Notes: generated by a model from the letters alone, not told the origin. Shown: positions 30,114 through 39,615, counted from the stretch's first letter. The stretch: 64,000 nucleotides of DNA from Thalassovita aquimarina (GCF_018219815.1 NZ_JADMKU010000009.1:62001-126000); one strand, 5' to 3'. Translations and numbers: made by a program.

Positions 30114-31856
30114 TCAAAAACCGCCCAACAGGGCCAGGAAGGGCAGGATGGCCAATGCCATCCCGATGCCGCCCGATGCGCCGCCGTCGCTGTCGCCGGC
30201 TGCCGCCATGCCGTCTGCTTCTTCGGGTTCATCATCCTCGACAACATGTTCTTCGCCGGAGGTATCGGGAATGTCGTCGGGATCGATCACGATCTCGCCA
30301 TCATCGTCCGAACCGTCCTCGGGCAGGACGATATTCTTGAACTCGTCGGTGTATTGCGGATTGTCGATCACGACGCGGACGATTTCATATCCGTCCATCT
30401 CGGCCGTCAGGATGCCGTCTTCGTACGCCTGCCCGGCATCGAGGGCGGTCACTTCGGCAATCGCTTCCGGCGAGGTGGGATTGTTGCCGTCCTCAACCCC
30501 CAGAACATCGATATGCATGCTTCCTACGCCATCCACGATCTGCGACAGGTCGACCACCGCGTCCTGGGTTTCCTCGGTGTTCGACGCGATGAACAGAACA
30601 AGCCGGTCATCGGAATAGAAGCCGTGCACGCTGGCTCCGTCGTCGGTTGCTTCGTGTTCGCGACTGTCGTCCGACACGAAGTCGATCGGGCTGGTTCCCA
30701 CCAGAGATTCATTCATCATGCGGAACATTTCGCCGGGAACGGTCAGTTGTCCGTCACCGCCTTCGTTACCGGCGAGGTTGGTCAGGTTGTTCTGCTGAAT
30801 GGCCCAGATATGGGCTGTATCCACTTCGTGCTCGACGAAAACCTCGGACATGTTGAGGATTTCATGCGCCTGCTTCAGGCCGTATTCCTGTGCCGGGTCC
30901 CAGCTGCTGCGGCTCGCCTTGAGGTTCCATTCGGTGATGTAGGTGTCCAGTTCACCCAGTTCATCGTGCCAAGTGTCCTCGACGGTGTTCAGGTCGTATT
31001 CGCGACTGTTCGGTTTGTCCGCACCCTTGGAATAGACATGAAGAGCAATCCCGTCGACCGCGTCGCGCTCGGCCTCGGTGTCGAATTCGCTGATGATGAT
31101 TTCATTGGCGACGCGGGCCCAAGACACTTCACCGGAATTCATGATGTAGCTGTCATCAAGGTCCAGCCCGTAATCTTCGTTGATGGCCGCGATCTGATCT
31201 GCGCCGCTCTGAAGATCGCCGTAATCGTCGCTCAGCCGGTCGGCGCCGTAGTTCTGGCCGTTCTGCACCAGGATATCGATGTCGGAAAAGGCGGTGTCGG
31301 CTTCGGGATGGCTGTCGATCTCATCGTTCAGGATCTCGGCCATGCGGCTGGCAACGCGACCGTATTCCAGCGTGTCCATTTCGCCGCTGCCCCAGTATTC
31401 GTTGCCGATCTCAAAGGCGCGGATCGTCGGTTCGCCGTATTCGCCGTTCAGCGTGTCCTGAATGAAGCCGCGCAGCGCGTCTTCGTCGATATCGGCATAC
31501 CGGTGGCCGTCTGCGTCGGTTTCTTCGCTGAGGAAGTTTCGCGTGGGGAGAACGATCGTCACATCGATGTCGTTCGCCTCGGCATATTCCATGAATTCGG
31601 AATAGGGCAGCAGTTCGACTTCCTTGCCGGTATCGGGATCGACAGCGACGGTTTTGTCGGGATCGGAAATGTCGAAGAAATCTTCGGTCAGCGATCCGCC
31701 GGGGTAACGGATATGGGTGACGCCCAGAGCGTCCGCTGCTTCGTCATAGGTGCCATCTTCGCCGAGCTGATCACGGTTGGCAAGGATGTTGGCGCCGAAC
31801 AGGTCCTGGTCATACTCGTTGTCACTGACACTTCTTGTCTCGAGGTAAATCATCAC
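30114..31856 (-). CDS. Acidic clan GH-A glycosidase-like protein with a C-terminal hydrophobic tail
   Basis: This 580-residue protein has a TIM-barrel glycosidase pattern. An acid/base candidate lies in EIGNEYW (Glu153) and a nucleophile candidate in YITEWNL (Glu309), spaced as in clan GH-A families such as GH39, GH51 or GH79. HIRYPGGSLTEDFF near the N-terminus also fits. It is strikingly acidic, has no N-terminal signal peptide, and ends in an Asp/Glu-rich linker plus a Gly-rich hydrophobic tail (GGIGMALAILPFLALLGGF). The tail suggests an unusual export or anchoring signal. Family and substrate are unassigned. Confidence 0.65.
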   Translation of the reverse strand: MMIYLETRSVSDNEYDQDLFGANILANRDQLGEDGTYDEAADALGVTHIRYPGGSLTEDFFDISDPDKTVAVDPDTGKEVELLPYSEFMEYAEANDIDVTIVLPTRNFLSEETDADGHRYADIDEDALRGFIQDTLNGEYGEPTIRAFEIGNEYWGSGEMDTLEYGRVASRMAEILNDEIDSHPEADTAFSDIDILVQNGQNYGADRLSDDYGDLQSGADQIAAINEDYGLDLDDSYIMNSGEVSWARVANEIIISEFDTEAERDAVDGIALHVYSKGADKPNSREYDLNTVEDTWHDELGELDTYITEWNLKASRSSWDPAQEYGLKQAHEILNMSEVFVEHEVDTAHIWAIQQNNLTNLAGNEGGDGQLTVPGEMFRMMNESLVGTSPIDFVSDDSREHEATDDGASVHGFYSDDRLVLFIASNTEETQDAVVDLSQIVDGVGSMHIDVLGVEDGNNPTSPEAIAEVTALDAGQAYEDGILTAEMDGYEIVRVVIDNPQYTDEFKNIVLPEDGSDDDGEIVIDPDDIPDTSGEEHVVEDDEPEEADGMAAAGDSDGGASGGIGMALAILPFLALLGGF

Positions 31857-32362
31857 TGTTCCCTCTTTTCCGCAGAAAAGGTGGTTGCTCGTTACATGCT
31901 CGTTTTCGGGTGGCGCCGATCCTGCCGCGTTGATGAGGCAGGGCGGTGGATTGCCTGATGAAGATGATGCTGCGAGCGTTGAACAGAGAGGTCCACGCCA
32001 TCGCCGGAAGGCCGACTTATTCGCCCTGAAACCCCTCCGAAAGGGGGGGGGGATTGTCCGAAATTTCCAGCTGCCGGCGTATAAAACAGGGCGCGGGCAT
32101 TTGCATATGCCTGCGCTCGCGCGGATTGAAATCGGTCGGGCCGATTTGTTCCGCGACGGTGCGTACAGGTGATTCTGACGCCCTTGTAAATAAGGGCTAA
32201 TCCCTGTCTTCGGGGGCTAATCCCTATGGTCTAGGCCGGTTCGTCGCGGACTATGCCGGATGGATGAACCCGTGGTGCCTGTCACATAGGCCATACGCCA
32301 TAAGTCGAAAACTGTTTAGAAAGAATTGTGATTGTTTTCGGATTAGGTCAAATTTCCGGGCA
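31857..32362. other. Non-coding region with a G10 tract and 20-bp-spaced direct repeats
   Basis: No gene is supported here. It lies between the divergent glycosidase and N-demethylase starts. A CCCCTCC-gaaa-G10 hairpin-like stretch occupies 32034-32052. CCCTT-N6-AAGGG (32181-32196) merges into the first of two identical 12-mers GGGCTAATCCCT (32194-32205 and 32214-32225). The region is likely to carry promoters for both neighbours. Confidence 0.6.
32194..32225 (+). promoter_or_regulatory. Tandem 12-mer direct repeats, two helical turns apart
   Basis: GGGCTAATCCCT occurs twice with start-to-start spacing of exactly 20 bp, about 140 bp upstream of the N-demethylase. Each copy has GGG/CCC symmetry. 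This is the layout of sites for a dimeric activator or repressor; the protein is unknown. Confidence 0.45.
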
Positions 32363-33112
32363 ATGACCGAGATTGTTCAAAATACCCTGCCTTATGACAT
32401 CGCCAAACCGCGTCCCTTGCCCGGGATCGCGCCGCTGGATTCGGCTGATTGGCTGATCGTGGACGAAGCCTATGCGGGACAGATGGCGGAACGGGAAAGG
32501 CTGTTGAAGGGCCGGCGCGACGCGGTGATCGCGATGGAGTCCGGCGCCGCCCCGGCGGTGGCGGAATTGCTCGACCGGGTGCTTGGCTTCCTGCGCGGGC
32601 AGACCGGTTTCTGCATCGCTGCCGATCACGTGATCCGGCCCGATGGTGCCCGGGTGGCGATCGATCGCGACGATCCGCTGGGCACGCTTGGAATGCTGGT
32701 GCAGGAAGACCTCTGCGTGATGGAAAAACGCGGCGACGAACATGTGCTGACCGCAGCCCTGTTGTGCTTCCCGTCGAACTGGACGCTGCGGGAAAAGTTC
32801 CTCAGGCCGCTGATCGGTATTCATGTCCCGGTCGATGCCTATGACGACAATATCGCCAAGCGGGTGCAGCGGTTGTTCGACGGGATCGGGGTGGACCGGC
32901 CGCTATGGCGGTTCAATCTGCTGTGGTATGACAATAACACGCTGCACAATCCACGAAGCGAAACCTGCGCGCACCACACGGTGGACCGCGACGCCGCGAC
33001 CCATCTACGCAGTGAAAGGCAGGTATTGATGCGGCTGCCGGAAACGCAGGCGGTGGTGTTTTCGATCCACACGTACATGATCCCGGGCGAAATCGCCCGC
33101 TCATGGCTCTAG
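32363..33112 (+). CDS. Heme-dependent oxidative N-demethylase family protein (DUF3445)
   Basis: This 249-residue protein matches the DUF3445 family: N-terminal PGIAPLDSADWLIVDEAYAGQM, central LLCFPSNWTLREKFLRPLIGIHVPV, and C-terminal SERQVLMRLPETQAVVFSIHTYM. Family members are heme proteins involved in oxidative demethylation of methylated amines, which roseobacters use as carbon and nitrogen sources. A longer frame begins at 32264, but the family length favours the ATG at 32363. Its stop overlaps the converging transglycosylase by 4 bases. Confidence 0.85.
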   Translation: MTEIVQNTLPYDIAKPRPLPGIAPLDSADWLIVDEAYAGQMAERERLLKGRRDAVIAMESGAAPAVAELLDRVLGFLRGQTGFCIAADHVIRPDGARVAIDRDDPLGTLGMLVQEDLCVMEKRGDEHVLTAALLCFPSNWTLREKFLRPLIGIHVPVDAYDDNIAKRVQRLFDGIGVDRPLWRFNLLWYDNNTLHNPRSETCAHHTVDRDAATHLRSERQVLMRLPETQAVVFSIHTYMIPGEIARSWL

Positions 33113-33933
33113 CGATCGATCCGGTCGGCCATGATCGCGATCGCTTTCTGGTAGACGCCTGCGGCGTTCCACTGTCGGATCACCTTGAAATTGGGTTGAT
33201 CCAGCAGATATCCGCGGCCGCGTTTCCAGCCCTTCTTGCGCAGGTAGTTTGCGGTCGATGCCATCGCGTCGGCCTCGTCGGTCAGATCGATCCGGCCGTC
33301 GCCATTGCCGTCCACCCCGTATTTCAGGACATTACCGGGCAGGAATTGCGTATGGCCCAGTTCGCCATGTTTGGCGCCGATGGAACCGGGCGATATCGCG
33401 CCCCGGTCGACCAGCTTCAGTGCTGCCAGGGCATGCGGGGTGAAGAAATCCGACCGGCGGCAATCATAGGCCAGTGTGGTGATTGCCGACACCACGTTGC
33501 TGTCCCCCATGAAATTTCCGAACGCGGTTTCCATCCCGTGGATCGCCAGCAGCACCCCGGCGGGAACGCCATAGCGTTTTTCGAGGCTGGAATAGAAGGC
33601 CGGATTGCGCGCCTTGCGCTTGCGGCCAAGTGCGACGATGGTGTCGGCGCCACGGACCTGCATGAATTTTTCCAGCGAATACTTGAAGGATTTCTGGTTG
33701 CGGTCGGCCCAGATCGTTTTGCTGGCATATTGCGCGCCGGCTAGAGCGGTGAGCCCCTTTCGGCCGACCCCGGCAGCGCTGGCTTCCTTGGCGAAAGCGG
33801 TTTTCCAGTGGGTAAATCCGGCGGAGTCGTTGCCGCAAGCGGCAGCCCGAACATCGCCTGGCATGGTGCCGGCAAGGACAATCAGAAAGCTGCAGAGAAC
33901 GAAAAACGGAGATCTGAAAAGTGCTGAAGCCAT
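33109..33933 (-). CDS. Lytic murein transglycosylase (MltB/SLT family)
   Basis: This 274-residue precursor has a signal peptide (about 1-31, ending VRAAA). The MltB-type core has the catalytic Glu in HGMETAFGNFMG, followed by GELGHTQFLPGNVLKYGVD and GNGDGRIDLTDEADAMAS, a calcium-binding-like loop typical of the family. It cleaves peptidoglycan glycan strands to 1,6-anhydro products in the periplasm. No lipobox is evident, so it is probably soluble. Confidence 0.9.
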   Translation of the reverse strand: MASALFRSPFFVLCSFLIVLAGTMPGDVRAAACGNDSAGFTHWKTAFAKEASAAGVGRKGLTALAGAQYASKTIWADRNQKSFKYSLEKFMQVRGADTIVALGRKRKARNPAFYSSLEKRYGVPAGVLLAIHGMETAFGNFMGDSNVVSAITTLAYDCRRSDFFTPHALAALKLVDRGAISPGSIGAKHGELGHTQFLPGNVLKYGVDGNGDGRIDLTDEADAMASTANYLRKKGWKRGRGYLLDQPNFKVIRQWNAAGVYQKAIAIMADRIDR

Positions 33934-34034
33934 TGGCCTGTTCCGATTGGTTGAAATGAAATCAGGCTAACGCACGGCAAAAACGCCGCCAAATGCTTTT
34001 GACGGCGCATTTTAAAAGATAGTTGCCGGTTGGA

Positions 34035-34973
34035 TCAGAGGCCGATCATGTTCATCGTTTGGGCCAGCGCGCCGGAAGCGTTCAGCGCCATCATCATCCC
34101 GGTCAGGGCCATCGAATGGGCGGCGAGGCGGAAATCTTCGCCCCGCACCACGTTGGCAAAAGTCAGTAGCACCGCCACCGGCAGGAAGAACATCCCCACG
34201 GTCGTCACCATGACCCAGCTGGCCATGCGCATCGCAAAGGTGTTTTCCTGTGCGGCGGTCTGTTCGGTCGGGGGATAGATCGCCGAGCGCAGGTCCGCCG
34301 CGTCGATCTGGTTGTCGGAGACATGGGTGCGGCGTTCGTATTCGTTTTCAAGGCTGCGCGAGGCGACCTTGATCTCGGGGAAGCGGTTGGCGGCGTCGCA
34401 AGCCGCGCCCGCGGCCCGTGCGGTGCCACCGCTCATGAGGACCGGCTTCGGGCGGGCATGGCGCGATTTGACGTTTTCGGCGGACCGACGGATCTTGCGC
34501 GGCATGATATGGGTTGCCGCGTTTATGAATTCCTCGGTTTCCAGCAGGGCGGAGGGGCGCAGCCACAGCACGAAGTCGGGTTCGGTCATCTTTGCCAGCC
34601 GGGTGGTCATTTCGGCGAGATAGGATTTCAGGCTGCGTTCGATTTCGGCCGGGTCGGTTTCCTCCGGCTCCACGTCGTTGCGCAGCGCCAGCGACAGGCC
34701 GATGAGCATTTCGGCATGCGGCAGGATCGCGTCGCCCTCATCCTCGTCCATCATCGCCAGCCTGCTATCGGGGTGCAGCGGCGGGGTGAGATCCAGGATC
34801 ATGGTATCGGTGTAGATACGCATCTGGTCGTTTTCCAGCACGTTTACCGACTGTATGCGCTGACCGCGCGCTTCCAGAACGGACTGAAGCGCGGTGCTCA
34901 GCTGTGCTTCTTCGGCATGTGCTTCTTCGAGAAACACCAAACCTGCCGAATACCGGTGCGAGTCCTTTTCCAT
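34035..34973 (-). CDS. Unrecognised protein with two C-terminal membrane segments
   Basis: This 312-residue protein is not recognised. The N-terminal half is acidic and soluble, with a DEDEGD stretch and a conserved-looking DFVLWLRPSALLETEEFINAA. A basic linker (MPRKIRRSAENVKSRHARPKP) follows, then two hydrophobic segments near the C-terminus (about 248-270 and 285-310). ATG 34973 has GGAGA upstream. It stands alone between the transglycosylase and glnA. Confidence 0.65.
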   Translation of the reverse strand: MEKDSHRYSAGLVFLEEAHAEEAQLSTALQSVLEARGQRIQSVNVLENDQMRIYTDTMILDLTPPLHPDSRLAMMDEDEGDAILPHAEMLIGLSLALRNDVEPEETDPAEIERSLKSYLAEMTTRLAKMTEPDFVLWLRPSALLETEEFINAATHIMPRKIRRSAENVKSRHARPKPVLMSGGTARAAGAACDAANRFPEIKVASRSLENEYERRTHVSDNQIDAADLRSAIYPPTEQTAAQENTFAMRMASWVMVTTVGMFFLPVAVLLTFANVVRGEDFRLAAHSMALTGMMMALNASGALAQTMNMIGL

Positions 34974-35155
34974 AGCAGATCTCCAGCTCGATACGACTGG
35001 TCCTTTTTTGGCGGTGAAAATGGAACTTTCTGTGGCGCAATTCCGACGGAAAAAGGCAATGTTGTGAATTTTTCTAAAAATTTCCCGGCCTAATTGTGTG
35101 GTCAGGAGTGGAAGAAATCAAAAAATCTATTTTTTTCAGGTATTTAGTTGAGGTG

Positions 35156-35186
35156 CAAAGAAAAAGGGCGCCCGCAGGCGCCCTTT
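35156..35186 (-). terminator. Intrinsic terminator after glnA
   Basis: AAAGGGCGCC pairs with GGCGCCCTTT across a 4-nt loop, and the minus strand continues TTCTTTGC. It sits 25 bases past the glnA stop. Confidence 0.88.
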
Positions 35187-35210
35187 CCATACTCTTCCCA
35201 AGCGGGAAAA

Positions 35211-36617
35211 TCAGCAGCTGTAGTACAGCGCGAATTCCACCGGGTGAGGAGTGTGTTCGTACTGCTGGATCTCTTCCATCTTCAGATTGATGTAGCCCTC
35301 GATCTGGTCCTTGGTGAACACATCGCCAGCGATCAGGAAGTCGTGGTCCGCTGCCAGCGCATCGACGGCTTCACGCAAGCTGCCGCAGACGGTCGGGATA
35401 CCGGCCAGTTCCTCGGCGGGCAGATCGTACAGGTTCTTGTCCATCGCTTCGCCCGGATCGATCTTGTTCTTGATGCCGTCGATACCGGCCATCAGCAGGG
35501 CTGCGAAGCACAGGTAGGGGTTGGCCGCCGGGTCGGGGAAACGGGCCTCGACGCGCTTTGCCTTCGGGCTTTCGGCCCACGGGATACGGACGCATCCCGA
35601 CCGGTTGCGGGCCGAGTAGGCGCGCAGAACGGGGGCTTCGAAGCCCGGGATCAGACGCTTGTAGGAGTTGGTCGACGGGTTGGTGAAGGCGTTCAGCGTC
35701 TTGGCGTGCTTCAGGATGCCGCCGATGAAGTACAGCGCTTCCTGGCTCAGGTCGGCGTATTTGTCGCCGGCAAAGAGCGGCTTGCCGTCTTTCCAGATCG
35801 ACATGTTCACGTGCATGCCGGTGCCGTTGTCGCCGGCGATCGGTTTCGGCATGAAGGTGGCCGACTTGCCATAGGCCTGTGCCACGTTGTGGATGATGTA
35901 CTTGTACTTCTGCAGCTCGTCGGCCTGCTTGGTCAGGGTGCCGAAGATCAGGCCCAGTTCGTGCTGGCACGACGCCACTTCGTGGTGGTGCTTGTCGACC
36001 TTCATGCCGATGCGCTTCATCGTCGACAGCATTTCCGACCGCAGGTCCTGCGCGTCGTCAACCGGGTTGACCGGGAAATAGCCGCCCTTGACGCCCGGAC
36101 GGTGGCCCGAGTTGCCCATTTCGTAATCGGTGTCGGTGTTCCACGAGGCGTCGATGGCGTCGACTTCGTAGGACACTTTGTTGATCGCGGTCGAATACTT
36201 GACGTTGTCGAACAGGAAGAATTCGGCTTCCGGGCCCATGTAGGCGGTGTCGCCGATACCGGTCGATTTCAGGTAAGCCTCGGCCTTTTCGGCGGTGCCG
36301 CGCGGGTCGCGTTCGTAGGGTTCGCCGGTGTCGGGTTCAACGACCGAGCAGTGAATGCACAGGGTTTTTTCGGCATAGAACGGATCGATATAGGCCGAGT
36401 CGGTGTCGGGCATCAGTTTCATGTCCGAGGCTTCGATCGATTTCCAGCCGGCGATGGACGAGCCGTCGAACATGAAGCCTTCTTCGAGGAAGTCTTCGTC
36501 GACCTCGTCGGCAATCACGGTAACGTGCTGCAGCGTGCCGCGCGGATCAGTGAAGCGGATATCGACATATTCGACGTCTTCATCCGCGATGGTCTTGAGA
36601 ACTGCGTCCTTGCTCAT
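35211..36617 (-). CDS. glnA: Type I glutamine synthetase
   Basis: This 468-residue enzyme makes glutamine from glutamate, ammonia and ATP. Signature regions include [22 protein letters not shown], and the loop region [10 protein letters not shown]. The adenylylation-site Tyr is present in the conserved [10 protein letters not shown], so regulation by GlnE is expected. It follows glnB by 29 bases in one operon. Confidence 0.97.
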   Translation of the reverse strand: MSKDAVLKTIADEDVEYVDIRFTDPRGTLQHVTVIADEVDEDFLEEGFMFDGSSIAGWKSIEASDMKLMPDTDSAYIDPFYAEKTLCIHCSVVEPDTGEPYERDPRGTAEKAEAYLKSTGIGDTAYMGPEAEFFLFDNVKYSTAINKVSYEVDAIDASWNTDTDYEMGNSGHRPGVKGGYFPVNPVDDAQDLRSEMLSTMKRIGMKVDKHHHEVASCQHELGLIFGTLTKQADELQKYKYIIHNVAQAYGKSATFMPKPIAGDNGTGMHVNMSIWKDGKPLFAGDKYADLSQEALYFIGGILKHAKTLNAFTNPSTNSYKRLIPGFEAPVLRAYSARNRSGCVRIPWAESPKAKRVEARFPDPAANPYLCFAALLMAGIDGIKNKIDPGEAMDKNLYDLPAEELAGIPTVCGSLREAVDALAADHDFLIAGDVFTKDQIEGYINLKMEEIQQYEHTPHPVEFALYYSC

Positions 36618-36646
36618 TCCCTTAATCCCTTTCGTTTATGGGGTAA

Positions 36647-37099
<453 letters not shown>

Positions 37100-37158
37100 T
37101 TAAAAAAGCATCGAAAAGATTAAAATATGTGCGAAATGAAAACTCTGGTGCCGATGTC

Positions 37159-38832
37159 ATGACGGAACTGCTGACCTCTGCGCAAATGCGCGCGATCGAA
37201 CGTGCGGCCATCGAGTCGGGCGAGGTGACCGGGCTGGAGCTGATGGAACGCGCCGGGCGGGGCGTCGTCGAGGCGATTTTCGAGGAATGGCCGGAGCTTG
37301 CCGGGACGGATGCGGATAGCGGGGCGGGGGGTGTTGATCGTCTGGCGGAGGAGGGGGGCGTTGCCCCCCGGCCTGCGGCCTCCCCCCAGGATATTTGTGA
37401 ACAGAAGAAGTTCAGGGCGGTGGTGCTTTGCGGGCCGGGGAATAATGGCGGCGATGGGTTTGTCGTTGCTCGGCTGTTGAAAGAGCGCGGCTGGGAGGTG
37501 GAGGTTTTTCTCTACGGCGATCCCGAGAAACTGCCGCCGGATGCGCTGGAGAATTACGAGCGGTGGGTAGGGAACCGGAGCATCCACAAGTGGGATGACA
37601 ATTTGATTGAGGACACCCTCGATGAGTGTGAGCATGATCTGGTTGTCGACGCGGTTTTCGGAACCGGCCTGACCCGCCTGATGCCGGACGATACAGAACG
37701 CACGTGGCATGGTTTCGTGCCCCGGGTCTTCAGCTGGCACCAAAAGGATCGGCCCAAATACGTCGCTGTCGATATTCCCAGCGGCATATGCAGTGACTCG
37801 GGCCGCAATTTGGAAGGGGCATTCCCTACCGATCTGACAGTATCGTTCCATCGCGCGAAAATCGGGCACTACTTGTTGCCCAAAGGTCCGCCGCAGGGCG
37901 GAGCGGTTTGGTGTGGTAAAGTGGTCGTCAAGGATATCGGGCTCAAAGCTTCCTATGTCGCCGGCGCTGTGCGCTTGTGCGATCCGACGAAATCAACTTT
38001 GACCAAGTTCAGCGATACTCACAAATATTCCCACGGCCACGCCTTGATTCTTTCCGGCGGTCCTGGCCGGACCGGCGCGGCGCGGATGGCGGCGCGGGGG
38101 GCGCTTCGTGTCGGGGCCGGGCTGGTGACGCTGGCGGTGCCGCCGGCGGCGCAAGCGGAGGTGGCGGCGCAGGTCACCGCCATCATGCTGCGGCGGGTGG
38201 GCGATGCTACCGCCTTGGCCAAGGTGCTGGAGGATGCGCGGTTCAACGCGATCGGGCTGGGCCCGGCGCTTGGGCTGGACGAGGAGGCGGCGGCGCTGGT
38301 TGCCACCGCGCTGGAGGCCGGGCGGGCGACGGTGCTGGATGCCGATGCGCTGACCCTTTTGACGCAGGACGCGGCGCTGTTTGCCAAGCTGCATCAGAAT
38401 TGCGTGCTGACGCCACATGCGGGCGAATTCAAGCGGCTGTTCCCGGACATTGCGGCGAAGCTGGAGGCCGCGCCGCTAAAGGGACCGGCCTATTCCAAGG
38501 TGGATGCGACGCGGGAGGCGGCGAAGCGGGCGGGCTGCGTGGTTCTATTCAAGGGGCCCGACACGGTGATCGCGGCACCGGACGGGCGCTGCAGCATCAA
38601 TTCGGCGCAATACGAGCGCGCGGCTACCTGGCTGGCGACGGCGGGGTCGGGGGATGTTCTGACCGGGTTCATCGCCGGATTGCTGGCGCGTGGCTTCGAC
38701 CCGATGCAGGCGGCGGAAACGGCGGCCTGGTTGCATGTAGAATGCGCGTTGGAATTCGGTCCCGGCTTGATTGCCGAAGACCTGCCCGAACAATTGCCGA
38801 ACGTGCTGAAACGTCTGCTCAGCCGGCCATGA
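37159..38832 (+). CDS. nnrD: Bifunctional NAD(P)H-hydrate epimerase / ADP-dependent dehydratase, with an in-frame repeat insertion
   Basis: This 557-residue enzyme repairs hydrated NADH and NADPH. The N-terminal epimerase domain has GPGNNGGDG (92-100) and AVDIPSGICSDSG. The C-terminal dehydratase domain has ILSGGPGRTGAARMA, LDADALTLL and the ATAGSGDVLTGF nucleotide site. Residues 65-84 (EGGVAPRPAASPQDICEQKK) are encoded exactly by a 60-bp copy of the dispersed repeat; the Asp/Gly-rich residues before it also look non-native. They lie where relatives have only a short linker, and the reading frame is kept. ATG 37159 is chosen from the family N-terminus. Confidence 0.92.
   Translation: MTELLTSAQMRAIERAAIESGEVTGLELMERAGRGVVEAIFEEWPELAGTDADSGAGGVDRLAEEGGVAPRPAASPQDICEQKKFRAVVLCGPGNNGGDGFVVARLLKERGWEVEVFLYGDPEKLPPDALENYERWVGNRSIHKWDDNLIEDTLDECEHDLVVDAVFGTGLTRLMPDDTERTWHGFVPRVFSWHQKDRPKYVAVDIPSGICSDSGRNLEGAFPTDLTVSFHRAKIGHYLLPKGPPQGGAVWCGKVVVKDIGLKASYVAGAVRLCDPTKSTLTKFSDTHKYSHGHALILSGGPGRTGAARMAARGALRVGAGLVTLAVPPAAQAEVAAQVTAIMLRRVGDATALAKVLEDARFNAIGLGPALGLDEEAAALVATALEAGRATVLDADALTLLTQDAALFAKLHQNCVLTPHAGEFKRLFPDIAAKLEAAPLKGPAYSKVDATREAAKRAGCVVLFKGPDTVIAAPDGRCSINSAQYERAATWLATAGSGDVLTGFIAGLLARGFDPMQAAETAAWLHVECALEFGPGLIAEDLPEQLPNVLKRLLSRP
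37351..37410 (+). repeat. Dispersed palindromic repeat, copy 4, inside nnrD
   Basis: This copy has GAGGGGGGCgttGCCCCCC, GGCCTGCGGCC, TCCCCCCAGGATATTT and GTGAACAGAAGAAG, in the same order as the intergenic copies. It is 60 bp, exactly 20 codons, in frame with nnrD. Confidence 0.85.
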
Positions 38833-39310
38833 CCGGCGCGGTGGCGCATTCCAGTTCCAGACCGTCGGCATAGATCACCTGCGGGCTGTCGAACGAGAGG
38901 CGGAACACCATGTGCTGGCCGCGCGGCTGCAGCCGGACATATTCGCCGTCGATCAGGCGACGGGCGTCGACGAGGGCCTGATCGGCGTCATAAAGCGCCC
39001 TGGCGCGCCAGTCGCGGATCAGGATTTTTTGCCGCGAGGGCAGGATGGTGTCCGCGTCGGGGCGGTCATGGCCCAGCGATCCTGCGCGGATGCGCACGGT
39101 TTCGCAAATCTCGAAGTCGTGGTCGATCGCTTTCAGGGTCACCAGCCCGGTGTTGCGGGTGATGATCCTGTCGCCCGGAGCAAGGGTTTCGACCGGCAAC
39201 GCGCCGTCTTCGGTCAACACCAGCGTGCCAGGCATGAGCCCGTTGACAAGTTCCACGCGGCGCGTCGCGGGGTTTTGCCCGCTCGTGCGCCCGGAAGTTT
39301 TGAGTTCCAT
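38819..39310 (-). CDS. Hint-domain protein
   Basis: This 163-residue protein is built around a Hint (hedgehog/intein) fold: GLMPGTLVLTEDGALPVETLAPGDRIITRNTG is typical of the roseobacter Hint_2 type, followed by ILPSRQKILIRDWRA. Most such proteins are longer secreted RTX-type proteins; this one has only the Hint module and no signal peptide. Function is unknown. It overlaps the converging nnrD end by 14 bases. Confidence 0.85.
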   Translation of the reverse strand: MELKTSGRTSGQNPATRRVELVNGLMPGTLVLTEDGALPVETLAPGDRIITRNTGLVTLKAIDHDFEICETVRIRAGSLGHDRPDADTILPSRQKILIRDWRARALYDADQALVDARRLIDGEYVRLQPRGQHMVFRLSFDSPQVIYADGLELECATAPVMAG

Positions 39311-39507
39311 GGGCGATTATCCTACTGCTCTGCCTGCTTTTTTGCAGTCAGACTAATCATCTTAACGGCGCTTGTCCCGCTCTTTTTAGCGATTTATTCG
39401 TTGCAATAGGGCTGAATTTTCTTCTCGCATCCGCCCGAACTGTTTGCTAGATAGCGCCGGAACTGCAGGCAGTCGCGTCTTTGACGGGGCTGCCTGCCCG
39501 ATTTTTT

Positions 39508-39592
39508 GCGGGTGTGGCGAAATTGGTAGACGCACCAGATTTAGGTTCTGGCGCCGCAAGGCGTGGGGGTTCAAGTCCCTCCACCCGCACCA
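39508..39592 (+). tRNA. tRNA-Leu (anticodon UAG)
   Basis: The acceptor stem GCGGGTG pairs with CACCCGC. The anticodon stem-loop is CCAGA-TTTAGGT-TCTGG with anticodon TAG. A long class II variable arm and a T-arm with GGTTCAAGTCC are present, and CCA is encoded. It lies 23 bases before tig. Confidence 0.97.
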
Positions 39593-39615
39593 AGGTTGAA
39601 AAGAAGGACGAGAAC

